From SIG469 sp964384255 (GTDB taxonomy: Bacteria; Bacillota; Clostridia; Oscillospirales; Oscillospiraceae), in the NCBI GenBank assembly GCA_964384255.1, contig CAYLKH010000008.1, positions 1 to 45,056 on the forward strand: a stretch of 45,056 nt of DNA, given 5' to 3'. The translations under genes were made by a program, and so were the position numbers. The notes below the pieces were generated by a model. It made no database searches. It was given only the letters and a program-made list of their open reading frames with translations, and had not been told where the DNA came from. Below are positions 16,181 to 23,898 of this stretch, piece after piece (position 1 is the first letter of the stretch; each line of letters starts with the position of its first letter).

Positions 16181-17662
16181 CTATATAGTGAGTTCCAGCT
16201 TGCCGCCGGATGCAAGGTCGAACTGACCGGACTGGCCGCCTCTGGCGGTTATGGTAACTCCGGTGGGGGCGTCGATCTGGTCAAGCTCAAATTCGCCCAC
16301 AAGGGTAAGCACACTGTTTTCGGTGGCAGTCCAACGGCTGTTGGGGTCAAGGGTCAGATAAGCATTGTTGACAGCTCCGGTAAGAGCAGTGTTTTCAAGA
16401 TAAACATAGACACTGCGGGTGGGGTCTTCACCTGTGACGTTGCCCTGCAAAACGCTGTTTTTTAAGGTTCCGTGAACTCCGTAAACCTCTTTGCCCTTAG
16501 TATCGGTGGCGCAGGGGTCGGGGTTGACTTCGGCCTTCAAAAGGTCGCCGCTGAGAGATCTTATCATCGAACTGTTGACGATGAATTCTGCGTTGGCGCT
16601 TCGTGAAAGCAGAGCTGTGCTGCCGCAGGTCACATTGCAGCCATTGACCTCTGCATAGCCCAACTCAATAGGACGACCCATAACGCAGTGGACTTTGATA
16701 AAATAGGTTCCGCAATCTACCTTGCAGCCGTTGTACTGAATGCTGCATTCCCCGGCCAGAACTGCACCCATGGCGCCGGTTTGAATATTGCAGCGGTTAA
16801 ATACGTCGTGACAGCCGCCATCAGCATAGGCGGCATAACCGGATCGACAGCTTATTTCGCAGTCGTTTGCCTCGACGTAAACAAAGCCCTGAGCTGCATC
16901 GGTGGACACGGCGGCCCAGCCGTCGGTTTGGATGTTGCAATTATAGAACCATGTTTTTCCGTTGGCCATGGTGCAATGATTTCGGGCGTTGCCTTCAAAT
17001 TCCCGATACTTTGCGCTTTCTCTATGCTCCCGCTTTGACGAACCCCAGGGAGCGCCATGAGCAATAAGGGTAGAATCGTAGATACGCATTTCGCCGTAAT
17101 TTTGGCAAACGGTGGTGCTGCGCGAAACGCCGGAGGCGGTTATGTTGCTGTTTCTGATAGTGACCTTTGCATGGTCAGTGGCTTCAACGCCGGTACTCAT
17201 GCCGCCCAAAACACCGTCAGGACCGTTGCCGGCAATGGATATAACAGCGTTTTCCAGCACAAAGTCAGTGCCTTCACCGGTGCAGTATACGCCGCCGGTG
17301 GAGCCATCAGAGGTGATTATCTGAATCCCGTCAGCTCCTGTTTCGCTATATTGAGTCGAACCCATTCCGTCAGTCCGGGCCTTTTCGGCGTTCAGCCTGC
17401 CGTGGTCAACGACTATGGCTGCGGCAGCGTTATCGTCAGAAGCAAACATGGGAGGACCGCCGGGTCCACCACCAGGTCCACCAGGACCACCACCAGGTCC
17501 GCCGGGACCACCACCGGGTCCACCGCCGGGACCTCCAGGAACGCCACCGGATCCACCATCGGCACCACCACCAGGTGTCCCGCCAAAGATACCCATCATT
17601 TCGTCGTGGGACATCTCAACATAAGGGTCCCGTTCCTTCCGCTGCATTGTGATTCCTTTCAT
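16181..17662 (-). CDS. Gly/Pro-rich right-handed beta-helix protein
   Basis: The start at 17662 (MKGITMQRKE) has GGAGG 7 bases upstream. The 493-residue protein has a short polar N-terminus (MSHDEMMGIFGG, 17-28). Next is a tract of almost only Gly and Pro (27-71, repeating GGPGGG). The rest is a parallel beta-helix-like repeat region. Rungs at roughly 22-29 residue spacing carry N-x-C turns: NCN 241, NDC 266, NRC 289, NGC 311, NGC 340, then N-x-S/N-x-A-like turns. This suggests an Asn/Cys ladder. There is no signal peptide or membrane segment and no clear catalytic motif. It lies downstream of a FAD flavoprotein on the same strand, with repeat copy B between. Function unknown; a surface, scaffold or carbohydrate-related role would be guesswork. 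Confidence 0.75.
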   Translation of the reverse strand: MKGITMQRKERDPYVEMSHDEMMGIFGGTPGGGADGGSGGVPGGPGGGPGGGPGGPGGGPGGPGGGPGGPPMFASDDNAAAAIVVDHGRLNAEKARTDGMGSTQYSETGADGIQIITSDGSTGGVYCTGEGTDFVLENAVISIAGNGPDGVLGGMSTGVEATDHAKVTIRNSNITASGVSRSTTVCQNYGEMRIYDSTLIAHGAPWGSSKREHRESAKYREFEGNARNHCTMANGKTWFYNCNIQTDGWAAVSTDAAQGFVYVEANDCEISCRSGYAAYADGGCHDVFNRCNIQTGAMGAVLAGECSIQYNGCKVDCGTYFIKVHCVMGRPIELGYAEVNGCNVTCGSTALLSRSANAEFIVNSSMIRSLSGDLLKAEVNPDPCATDTKGKEVYGVHGTLKNSVLQGNVTGEDPTRSVYVYLENTALTGAVNNAYLTLDPNSRWTATENSVLTLVGEFELDQIDAPTGVTITARGGQSGQFDLASGGKLELTI

Positions 17663-17763
17663 TGCTTTTCCTCCAGTATTTAATGATATCATTAAATCTA
17701 ACAGCATAATTTGTGCCAGATCGGAGAGGCAGAAGAGATATCAGGGACAAAGAATGCTCAGTT

Positions 17764-17932
17764 AGGCTGTAGACAAAGGTATAAAGTAGCTGCAACGGAA
17801 AGGAAGATAGTGTGAAAGAAACCCATCAGGGGTGTCTTTCACGTTCAATAACCCGCCGCAGCGGCAGGAATGAACGTAAGTTCGTTCCGCACAACTTGTA
17901 GACAAAGGCCACCGGGCCTTTGTCTACAAGTT
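17764..17932 (+). mobile_element. MITE-like element, copy B (103-bp core plus 66-bp insertion)
   Basis: The ends are AGGCTGTAGACAAAGG and the complement of AACTTGTAGACAAAGG. The terminal hairpin is perfect: ACAACTTGTAGACAAAGGCC (17891-17910) pairs with 17915-17934. Relative to copy C, 66 bp are inserted between imperfect direct repeats GCTGCAACGG (17789-17798) and GCCGCAGCGG (17855-17864). The insertion carries its own hairpin, GTGAAAGA/TCTTTCAC (17812-17819/17835-17842). Flanking GCTCAGT (17756-17762) and GTTCAGT (17933-17939) may be a decayed target duplication. It occupies the 313-base gap between the beta-helix gene and the flavoprotein gene. Confidence 0.8.
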
Positions 17933-17975
17933 GTTCAGTCGTTTCTGCGTAGGTGATATGCTTATTCGTATGATA

Positions 17976-19631
17976 TCAAATGTTCAAAGCAGCGAATTCG
18001 CCTACGACCATGCCCAGAGTGGTAGCGATGCCTATGCTGTTGCCTGCCATAAGGGTGGGGTACTGGATAGCATATCGTCCGCCGCAGCAGTTGCCTACGG
18101 CGTAAAGACCGCCAATTATGCTGTCGTCCCAGCGACGGACCTGCATATTCTCGTTTACCATCAGACCGGAGAGCTGAACCATACCGGCGGCGATACGGTT
18201 TTTTTCGGATATTTTTGCTTCGCCAAAGAAGGGAGCCTTTTCAATGGGATTCATCAAAGCGCTGTCGCGACCCCAATCGGAATCCTTTCCGGCATGGCAC
18301 ATTTCGTTGTAATGGGCGATCTCCTCCAGAAGCCCCTTCTTGGCCTCGCCTTCGTATCCCATCAGGTCAGCCAGCTCTTCAAGGGTGTCGGCTGCATAAA
18401 GCTTATGGGGACGCATACCGTAGCCCGTGAAGCAGTGGACATCAAAACCTTCGGGACCGGTTTTGTAGTTTGCCATATCCTGACGAACCAGATCCCATTC
18501 CCGTTGACAGGTGGTACTGCTCATGTCATGTTCATAGCCCTGATGACGCAGATTCTGTTCCCAATTGGCATCGGCGATCTTGCACATACGCTCGCCGCCG
18601 CCGCGGCGCATAATATATCCCTGGCCTCCGAAAACACAAATGGATTCGTTGCCAAAGCGTTTGCCGTCGCCGCCAAAAATGGGATAGTTGCCGATCAGCG
18701 CAATGTCGGGAGCGCCAGCACCATTGGAAAAATTGACTGCTGCCCGGGGACCGGGTTCCATAACGCCGCCGGCCCACAGACCCATCCTGTGTCCGCTGCC
18801 GTCACCGCCGCCAAACATACCGCCTGCAATACGGGATGTGTCGATGTGTGAAACCTCGGCCAGCTGCCTGACCTCGTCATTCAGGTCAAGAACCATGTCG
18901 CGATCGCCGGAAAAATCGCCGCAGGCAAGGATCACAGCCTTGGCGTTGATCTGGCGATACTCTCCGTCTCCGCTTTTAACCACAGCCCCGGTTACGTCTC
19001 CGGCTTCGTTTTGGCTCAGCACAACGCCCACAGTATCCCACAGCCATTGGGCGCCGTGACTCTGGGCTTCTCTGATGGAATAATCAACGATCTTCCACCA
19101 GGCAGAGTTGTTGGCTCCGCGGCCAAGAGTATTGTTGAAATCCCGGTATGATATGCTGCCTGCAAAGGATTTCTGACCGCATACATCCATAACAACGCTG
19201 TCTCGCCCGTTGGGATAGCTGTGATATACCGTCAGCTCGTCCAGCTCGCTTTGAGGGACGATCTGGCGTATCCAGTTGCAGCACTCCGCCGAGCGGAAAA
19301 TGTATTTTTTAATAAGGCCGGGATCGGTCCGGTTCAGGCTTCGGCGCTGCCATTCGTTCAAAACCTCCATCGGGTCAACAGGCTCGCAGCCCTGCTGAAG
19401 ATAGCAGTCGGCATTGATATAAGCCATGTCGCAGCCAAGAGGCAGGTAGCGCTTTTGACTCAGCTTTTCGCATACGATGACCTGAGCGCCCAGCTCGGCG
19501 GCTTTTCTGGCGGCAAAAACTCCGCTGTTGCCGCCGCCAAGGACCAGAATGTCGCAGCCGAGAGTTTCGATAATAAGACTGCTGTCGATTTGGGGAGGTG
19601 TCCCCAGCCAGTCGCGGTTATATTCGATCAT
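17976..19631 (-). CDS. FAD-dependent oxidoreductase (FAD_binding_2)
   Basis: I chose the start at 19631 (MIEYNRDW), which has AAAGGAAA upstream; a 15-codon longer frame begins inside a poly-purine stretch. The 551-residue protein has the FAD fold CDILVLGGGNSGVFAARKAAELGAQVIVCEK (26-56; GGGNSG 32-37), a middle capping region and a C-terminal FAD block (GGLYAVGNCCGGRYAIQYPTLMAGNSIGIATTLG). It resembles adenylylsulfate-reductase-alpha/fumarate-reductase flavoproteins but lacks a haem domain and secretion signal. A Cys pair (NCCGG) in the C-terminal FAD loop is unusual. It precedes the beta-helix gene on the same strand and follows VanW. Substrate unknown. Confidence 0.86.
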   Translation of the reverse strand: MIEYNRDWLGTPPQIDSSLIIETLGCDILVLGGGNSGVFAARKAAELGAQVIVCEKLSQKRYLPLGCDMAYINADCYLQQGCEPVDPMEVLNEWQRRSLNRTDPGLIKKYIFRSAECCNWIRQIVPQSELDELTVYHSYPNGRDSVVMDVCGQKSFAGSISYRDFNNTLGRGANNSAWWKIVDYSIREAQSHGAQWLWDTVGVVLSQNEAGDVTGAVVKSGDGEYRQINAKAVILACGDFSGDRDMVLDLNDEVRQLAEVSHIDTSRIAGGMFGGGDGSGHRMGLWAGGVMEPGPRAAVNFSNGAGAPDIALIGNYPIFGGDGKRFGNESICVFGGQGYIMRRGGGERMCKIADANWEQNLRHQGYEHDMSSTTCQREWDLVRQDMANYKTGPEGFDVHCFTGYGMRPHKLYAADTLEELADLMGYEGEAKKGLLEEIAHYNEMCHAGKDSDWGRDSALMNPIEKAPFFGEAKISEKNRIAAGMVQLSGLMVNENMQVRRWDDSIIGGLYAVGNCCGGRYAIQYPTLMAGNSIGIATTLGMVVGEFAALNI

Positions 19632-19701
19632 AGGTATTTCCTTTCGTTTTCTTTCGATTTGAAACAATTTTATCACATGATAAAACTCTTGGCAACGAAA
19701 A

Positions 19702-19741
19702 CCTCCGCGCCGACAGCTGTCTAAAACAGTCGGCGCGGAGG
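19702..19741. terminator. Terminator between VanW and flavoprotein genes
   Basis: CCTCCGCGCCGAC (19702-19714) pairs with GTCGGCGCGGAGG (19729-19741). It would end the minus-strand vanW transcript before the flavoprotein gene. Confidence 0.8.
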
Positions 19742-19753
19742 CTAAATCTAAAA

Positions 19754-21388
19754 TCAGAATTCAAGGATGATCTCCTGCTGAGGTTCGTCCACCGGAGCGT
19801 CTACCGGGGTTTCCGAGGTGTCGGGGACCTCAAGACCCTTGGTGCCGATGGTGGTCACCTGGTTGCGGGATTTGTAGTTGGTCCGTGCTTCGTAATTGGT
19901 GTAAAGCAGGTTTCCGTCTTTGTCATAAACGTTGCGATAGGTGTCGACAGTGTAGCCGACATAAGGATAGGTTGTTATTTTTTCGTAGCCGACCTCCTGC
20001 TCGGGATCTTCCTCGACCACTTCGTCATAGCCGTAGGTCGCCAGAACCTCATAGGTCATCTCGGCATATTGTCCGGTTATGTTGGTTCCCCAAAGCTCAA
20101 TATGGACATAGCTGTCAGCGACCCATGCGTCGATACGCAGCGGAAAGTCGGTGTTGTTTTTAAACTTAAAATCAAATACCTGCCAGTAGATCGTGGCGTC
20201 GCAGCCCATGGGAACATAGGTGACAAGATAATCGTGCTGGGTGCGTTCGACTATTTCCAGATTTGCCCGAAGAGCAGCGAGATAAATGGAAGAAGCACCT
20301 TGGCATATACCGCCGCCCAGCTGATCCTGAGTCTGGCCGCCAATATAAACTCCTGCTTCTTTATAACCCTTTTCGGCGGTACGTTCGCCAACGGTATCGT
20401 TGAAGGAGAACACCTCGCCGGGCTGGAGTATGGTGCCGTTGATAGCCTCGCAGACCAGCTCAAGGTTTCGTTTTCTGTTGGGTGTGGAGCCTTCGAGGGT
20501 GCTGTCGCAGGAACCCAGAAGCTCGGCGTAGAGCCGCCCCTCAAGCTCGTCTCCGGTCAGCTCCGGTTGAGTTATGGTCAGCGGGATATCCAGCGAATCG
20601 CCGTCGTCAAGAGATGCGTAAGCAGCCCTGGCAGAATCGATATCGAAGGTTATGCCAACAGTACTCTCAATAATGGACTGAGTTTCGGGGTCGTAATGAG
20701 CGTCAACAGCTTCGCAGCTTATCTGCTCCCAAAGCTCATCGATGTCCAGAGCGTCAACAGGGAAAACCTCTGGTTCCCACTGGAGCGAGGACACCCCCTG
20801 TTCAAAAGCCTCCTTGACCGCGTCGAACAGAGAGTCGGCATCGATGGATAAGGAGGAGCTGCCCTGAGTAATGACAAGAGTGTCGTCAGAAAGATCATAA
20901 ATGGGGGAGCTGCCCTGAACCGAAAGCTCCTGAGCCAGATCGTTGACTCTGGACTTGAGATCATCAAAGTCGATGGTGACCTGCGCAGTGGCGCTGATGT
21001 CTGACTGGGTCAACAGAGCCGCGTTATAATCCGCCTGGTCGTCGCCGGTTCGACCGGTGTTGTATGCCTGCTCAACAAGAGCTTCGGCATCTGCAAAGGA
21101 AAAGGTTTGCGCAGGCTGCAAAACATGATCTGCCCCGTTGATGGTTATGGTGAGTGAAAGCGGGTCATACATGGAGGCCAGCTGAGAATCGAGAGCTTTA
21201 AGAGCGTCTTCCTTTGAAAGACCGCCTACATCAATTCCGGAAATAAAGGTATTGGGGAGAATATAAGGATAGCTGAAGCTGTCTGACTGGGAGGTACCTG
21301 CGGACTTATCGCAGGCAGTAAGGGGGGTAATGGCAACGAGTGCTGACACGGCCAGAGCCAGCACGGATTTTGCACGTTTTTTGTTCAT
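19754..21388 (-). CDS. VanW family lipoprotein with PG-binding-type domains
   Basis: The 544-residue protein starts with a lipoprotein signal (MNKKRAKS..., LTAC with Cys 26), so it should be anchored outside the membrane. Residues about 45-290 hold two copies of a PG_binding_4-type domain (for example GIDVGGLSKEDALKAL near 50). A VanW domain follows at about 305-440 (NRKRNLELVCEAINGTILQPGEVFSFNDTVG region, then GGGICQGASSIYLAAL). The last 100 residues are acidic with a G5-like strand pattern. VanW proteins are common in Clostridia and are not by themselves vancomycin resistance factors; a cell-wall role is likely. The start is followed upstream by a possible promoter at 21443-21471. Confidence 0.9.
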   Translation of the reverse strand: MNKKRAKSVLALAVSALVAITPLTACDKSAGTSQSDSFSYPYILPNTFISGIDVGGLSKEDALKALDSQLASMYDPLSLTITINGADHVLQPAQTFSFADAEALVEQAYNTGRTGDDQADYNAALLTQSDISATAQVTIDFDDLKSRVNDLAQELSVQGSSPIYDLSDDTLVITQGSSSLSIDADSLFDAVKEAFEQGVSSLQWEPEVFPVDALDIDELWEQISCEAVDAHYDPETQSIIESTVGITFDIDSARAAYASLDDGDSLDIPLTITQPELTGDELEGRLYAELLGSCDSTLEGSTPNRKRNLELVCEAINGTILQPGEVFSFNDTVGERTAEKGYKEAGVYIGGQTQDQLGGGICQGASSIYLAALRANLEIVERTQHDYLVTYVPMGCDATIYWQVFDFKFKNNTDFPLRIDAWVADSYVHIELWGTNITGQYAEMTYEVLATYGYDEVVEEDPEQEVGYEKITTYPYVGYTVDTYRNVYDKDGNLLYTNYEARTNYKSRNQVTTIGTKGLEVPDTSETPVDAPVDEPQQEIILEF

Positions 21389-21442
21389 CTATATTTATCC
21401 TTTCAACAGGTCGGAAAGTGGTATTTCAGGAAACGCATTAAC

Positions 21443-21471
21443 ATAATATCACAACTGTAATTTTACCGCAA
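21443..21471 (-). promoter_or_regulatory. Possible vanW promoter
   Basis: Minus strand: TTGCGG (21466-21471), a 17-base spacer and TATTAT (21443-21448), about 55 bases upstream of the start codon. Confidence 0.45.
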
Positions 21472-21539
21472 CAGCTTTTGAGCTTTTTTGACAAAAATCC
21501 TGCTGCTAATATTTGACGGAAAATTGAACCGAATGTTTC

Positions 21540-21642
21540 AACCTGTAGACAAAGGCCTTCGTACCTTTGTCTACAAGTTGTGGGGAACGAACTTGCGTTC
21601 GTTCCTGCCGCTACGGCTACATTATGCCTTTGTCTACAGTCT
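21540..21642 (-). mobile_element. 103-bp MITE-like element, copy C (best preserved)
   Basis: Read on the minus strand it begins AGACTGTAGACAAAGG and ends with the complement of AACCTGTAGACAAAGG. It contains GTAGCGGCAG, the hairpin GGAACGAAC/GTTCGTTCC (21584-21592/21597-21605) and the terminal hairpin 21539-21555/21564-21580. It is flanked by identical 9-bp repeats GAATGTTTC at 21531-21539 and 21643-21651, a clear target-site duplication. The orientation is opposite to copies A and B. Confidence 0.85.
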
Positions 21643-21862
21643 GAATGTTTCTATTAAAAGCATATGAATGTTTTTTTGGTTAGAATACTGTAAATACAAG
21701 GCTTTTCAAAGCCTGCAAATCAAAAAGATAAAATATGACCTGACCTATCTCGCGCTCTGTTCACAAATTGCGCGATAATTCATATCAAGCGCGACCCTTT
21801 CTTGTTCAAACAGGCGGTGTGACCGCCGTGCTTTCTAAAAGATAAGTTAACATAATATTGAA

Positions 21863-21899
21863 CCCGGCAAGCTGCGGAACGCATCTGCTGCTTGCCGGG
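21863..21899. terminator. Terminator downstream of ygiQ
   Basis: CCCGGCAAGC (21863-21872) pairs with GCTTGCCGGG (21890-21899). It lies just past the ygiQ stop on the minus strand; the plus-strand side has a T-rich tail (TATTTTTTG). Confidence 0.7.
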
Positions 21900-21909
21900 G
21901 TATTTTTTG

Positions 21910-23898
21910 TTATCGCTTTTTGCCCGATTTTCTGGACTGGGGGCTTTTGTCGTATTTTTCGGTTTTGCTTCTTTGAGCGGTCGAGATGCCCTTGGCCCGG
22001 CCGGTGGGCTTGTCGGATTTGACAGACATTCCCCTGGCGCGGCCGGTGGGCCTGGTTTCACGAGCCTGTTGCTGATTGCCGGACTGCTTTTTTCCTGAAC
22101 TGTCGGGCCGAATAAGACAGTTTTTTCCATAGCCTATCAGGTCCTCACGACCGGCTTTTATCAGAGCTTCCTTGACCAGCCTGCGGCGATCGGGGCGTTT
22201 CCATTGCAAAAGGACCCGCTGCAATGCCTTTTCATGAGGATCCTTTGCCACATAGACCGGCTTCATGGTCCTGGGGTCGATACCGGTGTAGTACATACAG
22301 GTGGATAGGGTGCCTGGAGTTGGATAAAAATCCTGAACCTGCTCCGGTTGAGTACCCTTTGAATTCAGGTATTCCGCCAGAGCTACTGCATCCTGGAGAG
22401 TGCTGCCGGGATGAGATGACATCAGGTAGGGGACAATAAACTGGTTTTTGTCATATTTGTGGTTGAGAGAATGGTATTTTTGCAAAAAACGTTCGTAAAC
22501 CTCGTTGTGGGGCTTGCCCATGTAATCAAGAACAGTGTTGATACAATGTTCCGGCGCGACCTTTAGCTGGCCGCTTATGTGGTACTTGACCAGCTCGGCG
22601 AAAAACTCGTTGTTTTTGTCCAGCAGCATGTAGTCAAACCGTATTCCCGAACGGATAAAAACCTTTTTGATCCCGGGGATCTGTCTCAGCTTACGCAATA
22701 GGGCAAGATAGTCGGAGTGATCAGCGTCGATATTTTTGCAGGGTTCGGGGGCGAGGCATACACGGCCCTTACAAAGGCCGTTTTTGAGCTGCTGTTGGCA
22801 GGAAGGATGGCGGAAGTTGGCAGTAGGACCGCCAATATCGTGGACATATCCCTTGAACAGGGGATGCTTTGTAAACTCTGTTACCTCACGAATAACGGAT
22901 TCGTGACTTCGGGAGGTTATCATCCGCCCCTGATGGAAGGCCAGCGAACAGAAGTTGCAGGCGCCGATGCACCCCCGGTTGTGGATAACGGAAAAACGAA
23001 CCTCCTCGATGGCGGCTACACCGCCCATACTGTCGTACATGGGGTGAGGCTCCCGGGTGTATGGCAGTTCGGCCACAGCATCCAGCTCCTGAGTAGTGAG
23101 CGGCATTGCAGGGGGATTGGTGATAAGCAGCCGATCCCCATGGGGCTGGATAATGGCCTTGCCCCTTATGGCGTCGTGTTCATCATATTGTATCATGTTG
23201 GCTTCGGCGTAGGACCGCTTGCTTTGACAAACCTCTTCAAAGGATGCGCAAATAACGCTGTCGTAAGCACACTGGTCGGCGCTGACACCGATAAATGATG
23301 TGCCGCGAACGTCGGTGATAGAGCTGACCGGCTGCTTTTTTGCCAGCCTGCGGGCTATCTGACGTGTTGCATATTCACCCATGCCATAAATCAAAAGGTC
23401 GGCCTTGGCGTCAAAAATGATAGAACGCCTGACCTTGTCTTCCCAATAGTCATAGTGGGCAAAGCGGCGCAGTGATGCCTCAAGTCCTCCGATAACGATG
23501 GGCAGATCGGGATAGGCTTCCCGCATACGGTTGGCGTATACTATGGTCGCCCGGTCAGGACGAAGACCGGCCTTTTTTCCGGGACTGTAAAAGTCCTCAC
23601 TGCGGCGTTTTTTTGCTGCGGTGTAGTGAGCGACCATGGAGTCCAGGTTCCCAGCGCCGATCATCGCGCCGTATCGTGGCTTGCCAAACTGCTTAAAATC
23701 GTCGGTGCTGTGCCAATCAGGCTGACACAAAACGCAGACCTTATACCCCTCGGCTTCAAGCACTCTGGAAATAACGGCGGTCCCAAAGCTGGGATGGTCC
23801 ACATAGGCGTCGCCGCCGATAACGAGAAAGTCGCAGTAATGCCAGCCTCTGGCCAGCATATCCTCCCGGTTTACAGGTAAAAATTCAGTTCCGATCAA
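21910..23898 (-). CDS. ygiQ: YgiQ family radical SAM protein
   Basis: The 662-residue protein matches YgiQ: N-terminal FLPVNREDMLARGW, YCDFLVIGGDAYVDHPSFG, then the radical SAM cluster motif C310-x3-C314-x2-C317 in NRGCIGACNFCSLAFHQGR. A downstream QDFYPTPGTLSTCMYYTG block is also a family hallmark. Radical SAM enzymes use a 4Fe-4S cluster to cleave SAM; the YgiQ reaction is not established. The start is TTG (23896-23898), overlapping the stop of the preceding phosphatase-GNAT gene (TTGA), with GGAG about 9 bases upstream. The C-terminus (about 600-662) is a basic, low-complexity tail with the repeat PTGRA(R/K)G(M/I)S twice. It is third in a minus-strand operon with the pyrF-like gene and the fusion gene. 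Confidence 0.92.
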   Translation of the reverse strand: MIGTEFLPVNREDMLARGWHYCDFLVIGGDAYVDHPSFGTAVISRVLEAEGYKVCVLCQPDWHSTDDFKQFGKPRYGAMIGAGNLDSMVAHYTAAKKRRSEDFYSPGKKAGLRPDRATIVYANRMREAYPDLPIVIGGLEASLRRFAHYDYWEDKVRRSIIFDAKADLLIYGMGEYATRQIARRLAKKQPVSSITDVRGTSFIGVSADQCAYDSVICASFEEVCQSKRSYAEANMIQYDEHDAIRGKAIIQPHGDRLLITNPPAMPLTTQELDAVAELPYTREPHPMYDSMGGVAAIEEVRFSVIHNRGCIGACNFCSLAFHQGRMITSRSHESVIREVTEFTKHPLFKGYVHDIGGPTANFRHPSCQQQLKNGLCKGRVCLAPEPCKNIDADHSDYLALLRKLRQIPGIKKVFIRSGIRFDYMLLDKNNEFFAELVKYHISGQLKVAPEHCINTVLDYMGKPHNEVYERFLQKYHSLNHKYDKNQFIVPYLMSSHPGSTLQDAVALAEYLNSKGTQPEQVQDFYPTPGTLSTCMYYTGIDPRTMKPVYVAKDPHEKALQRVLLQWKRPDRRRLVKEALIKAGREDLIGYGKNCLIRPDSSGKKQSGNQQQARETRPTGRARGMSVKSDKPTGRAKGISTAQRSKTEKYDKSPQSRKSGKKR

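Larger units (their letters stand above)
21389..21909. other. 521-bp gene-free region between vanW and ygiQ
   Basis: No coding frame is credible here. It holds a possible vanW promoter (21443-21471), MITE copy C (21540-21642), small hairpins AGGCTTT/AAAGCCT near 21701-21716 and GGCGGT/ACCGCC (21813-21818/21822-21827), and the terminator at 21863-21899. The rest is A/T-rich with nothing recognisable. Confidence 0.7.

Noticed and set aside
17455..17580. Short repeated DNA (CCACCAGGTCCACCAGG-like units) resembling a CRISPR or tandem repeat array
   Set aside because: It lies in frame inside the beta-helix gene and encodes the Gly/Pro tract on the minus strand; there are no spacers.
19754..21388. 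VanW gene as evidence of vancomycin resistance
   Set aside because: No vanHAX, vanRS or ligase genes are nearby; VanW-domain lipoproteins are common in Clostridia without resistance.
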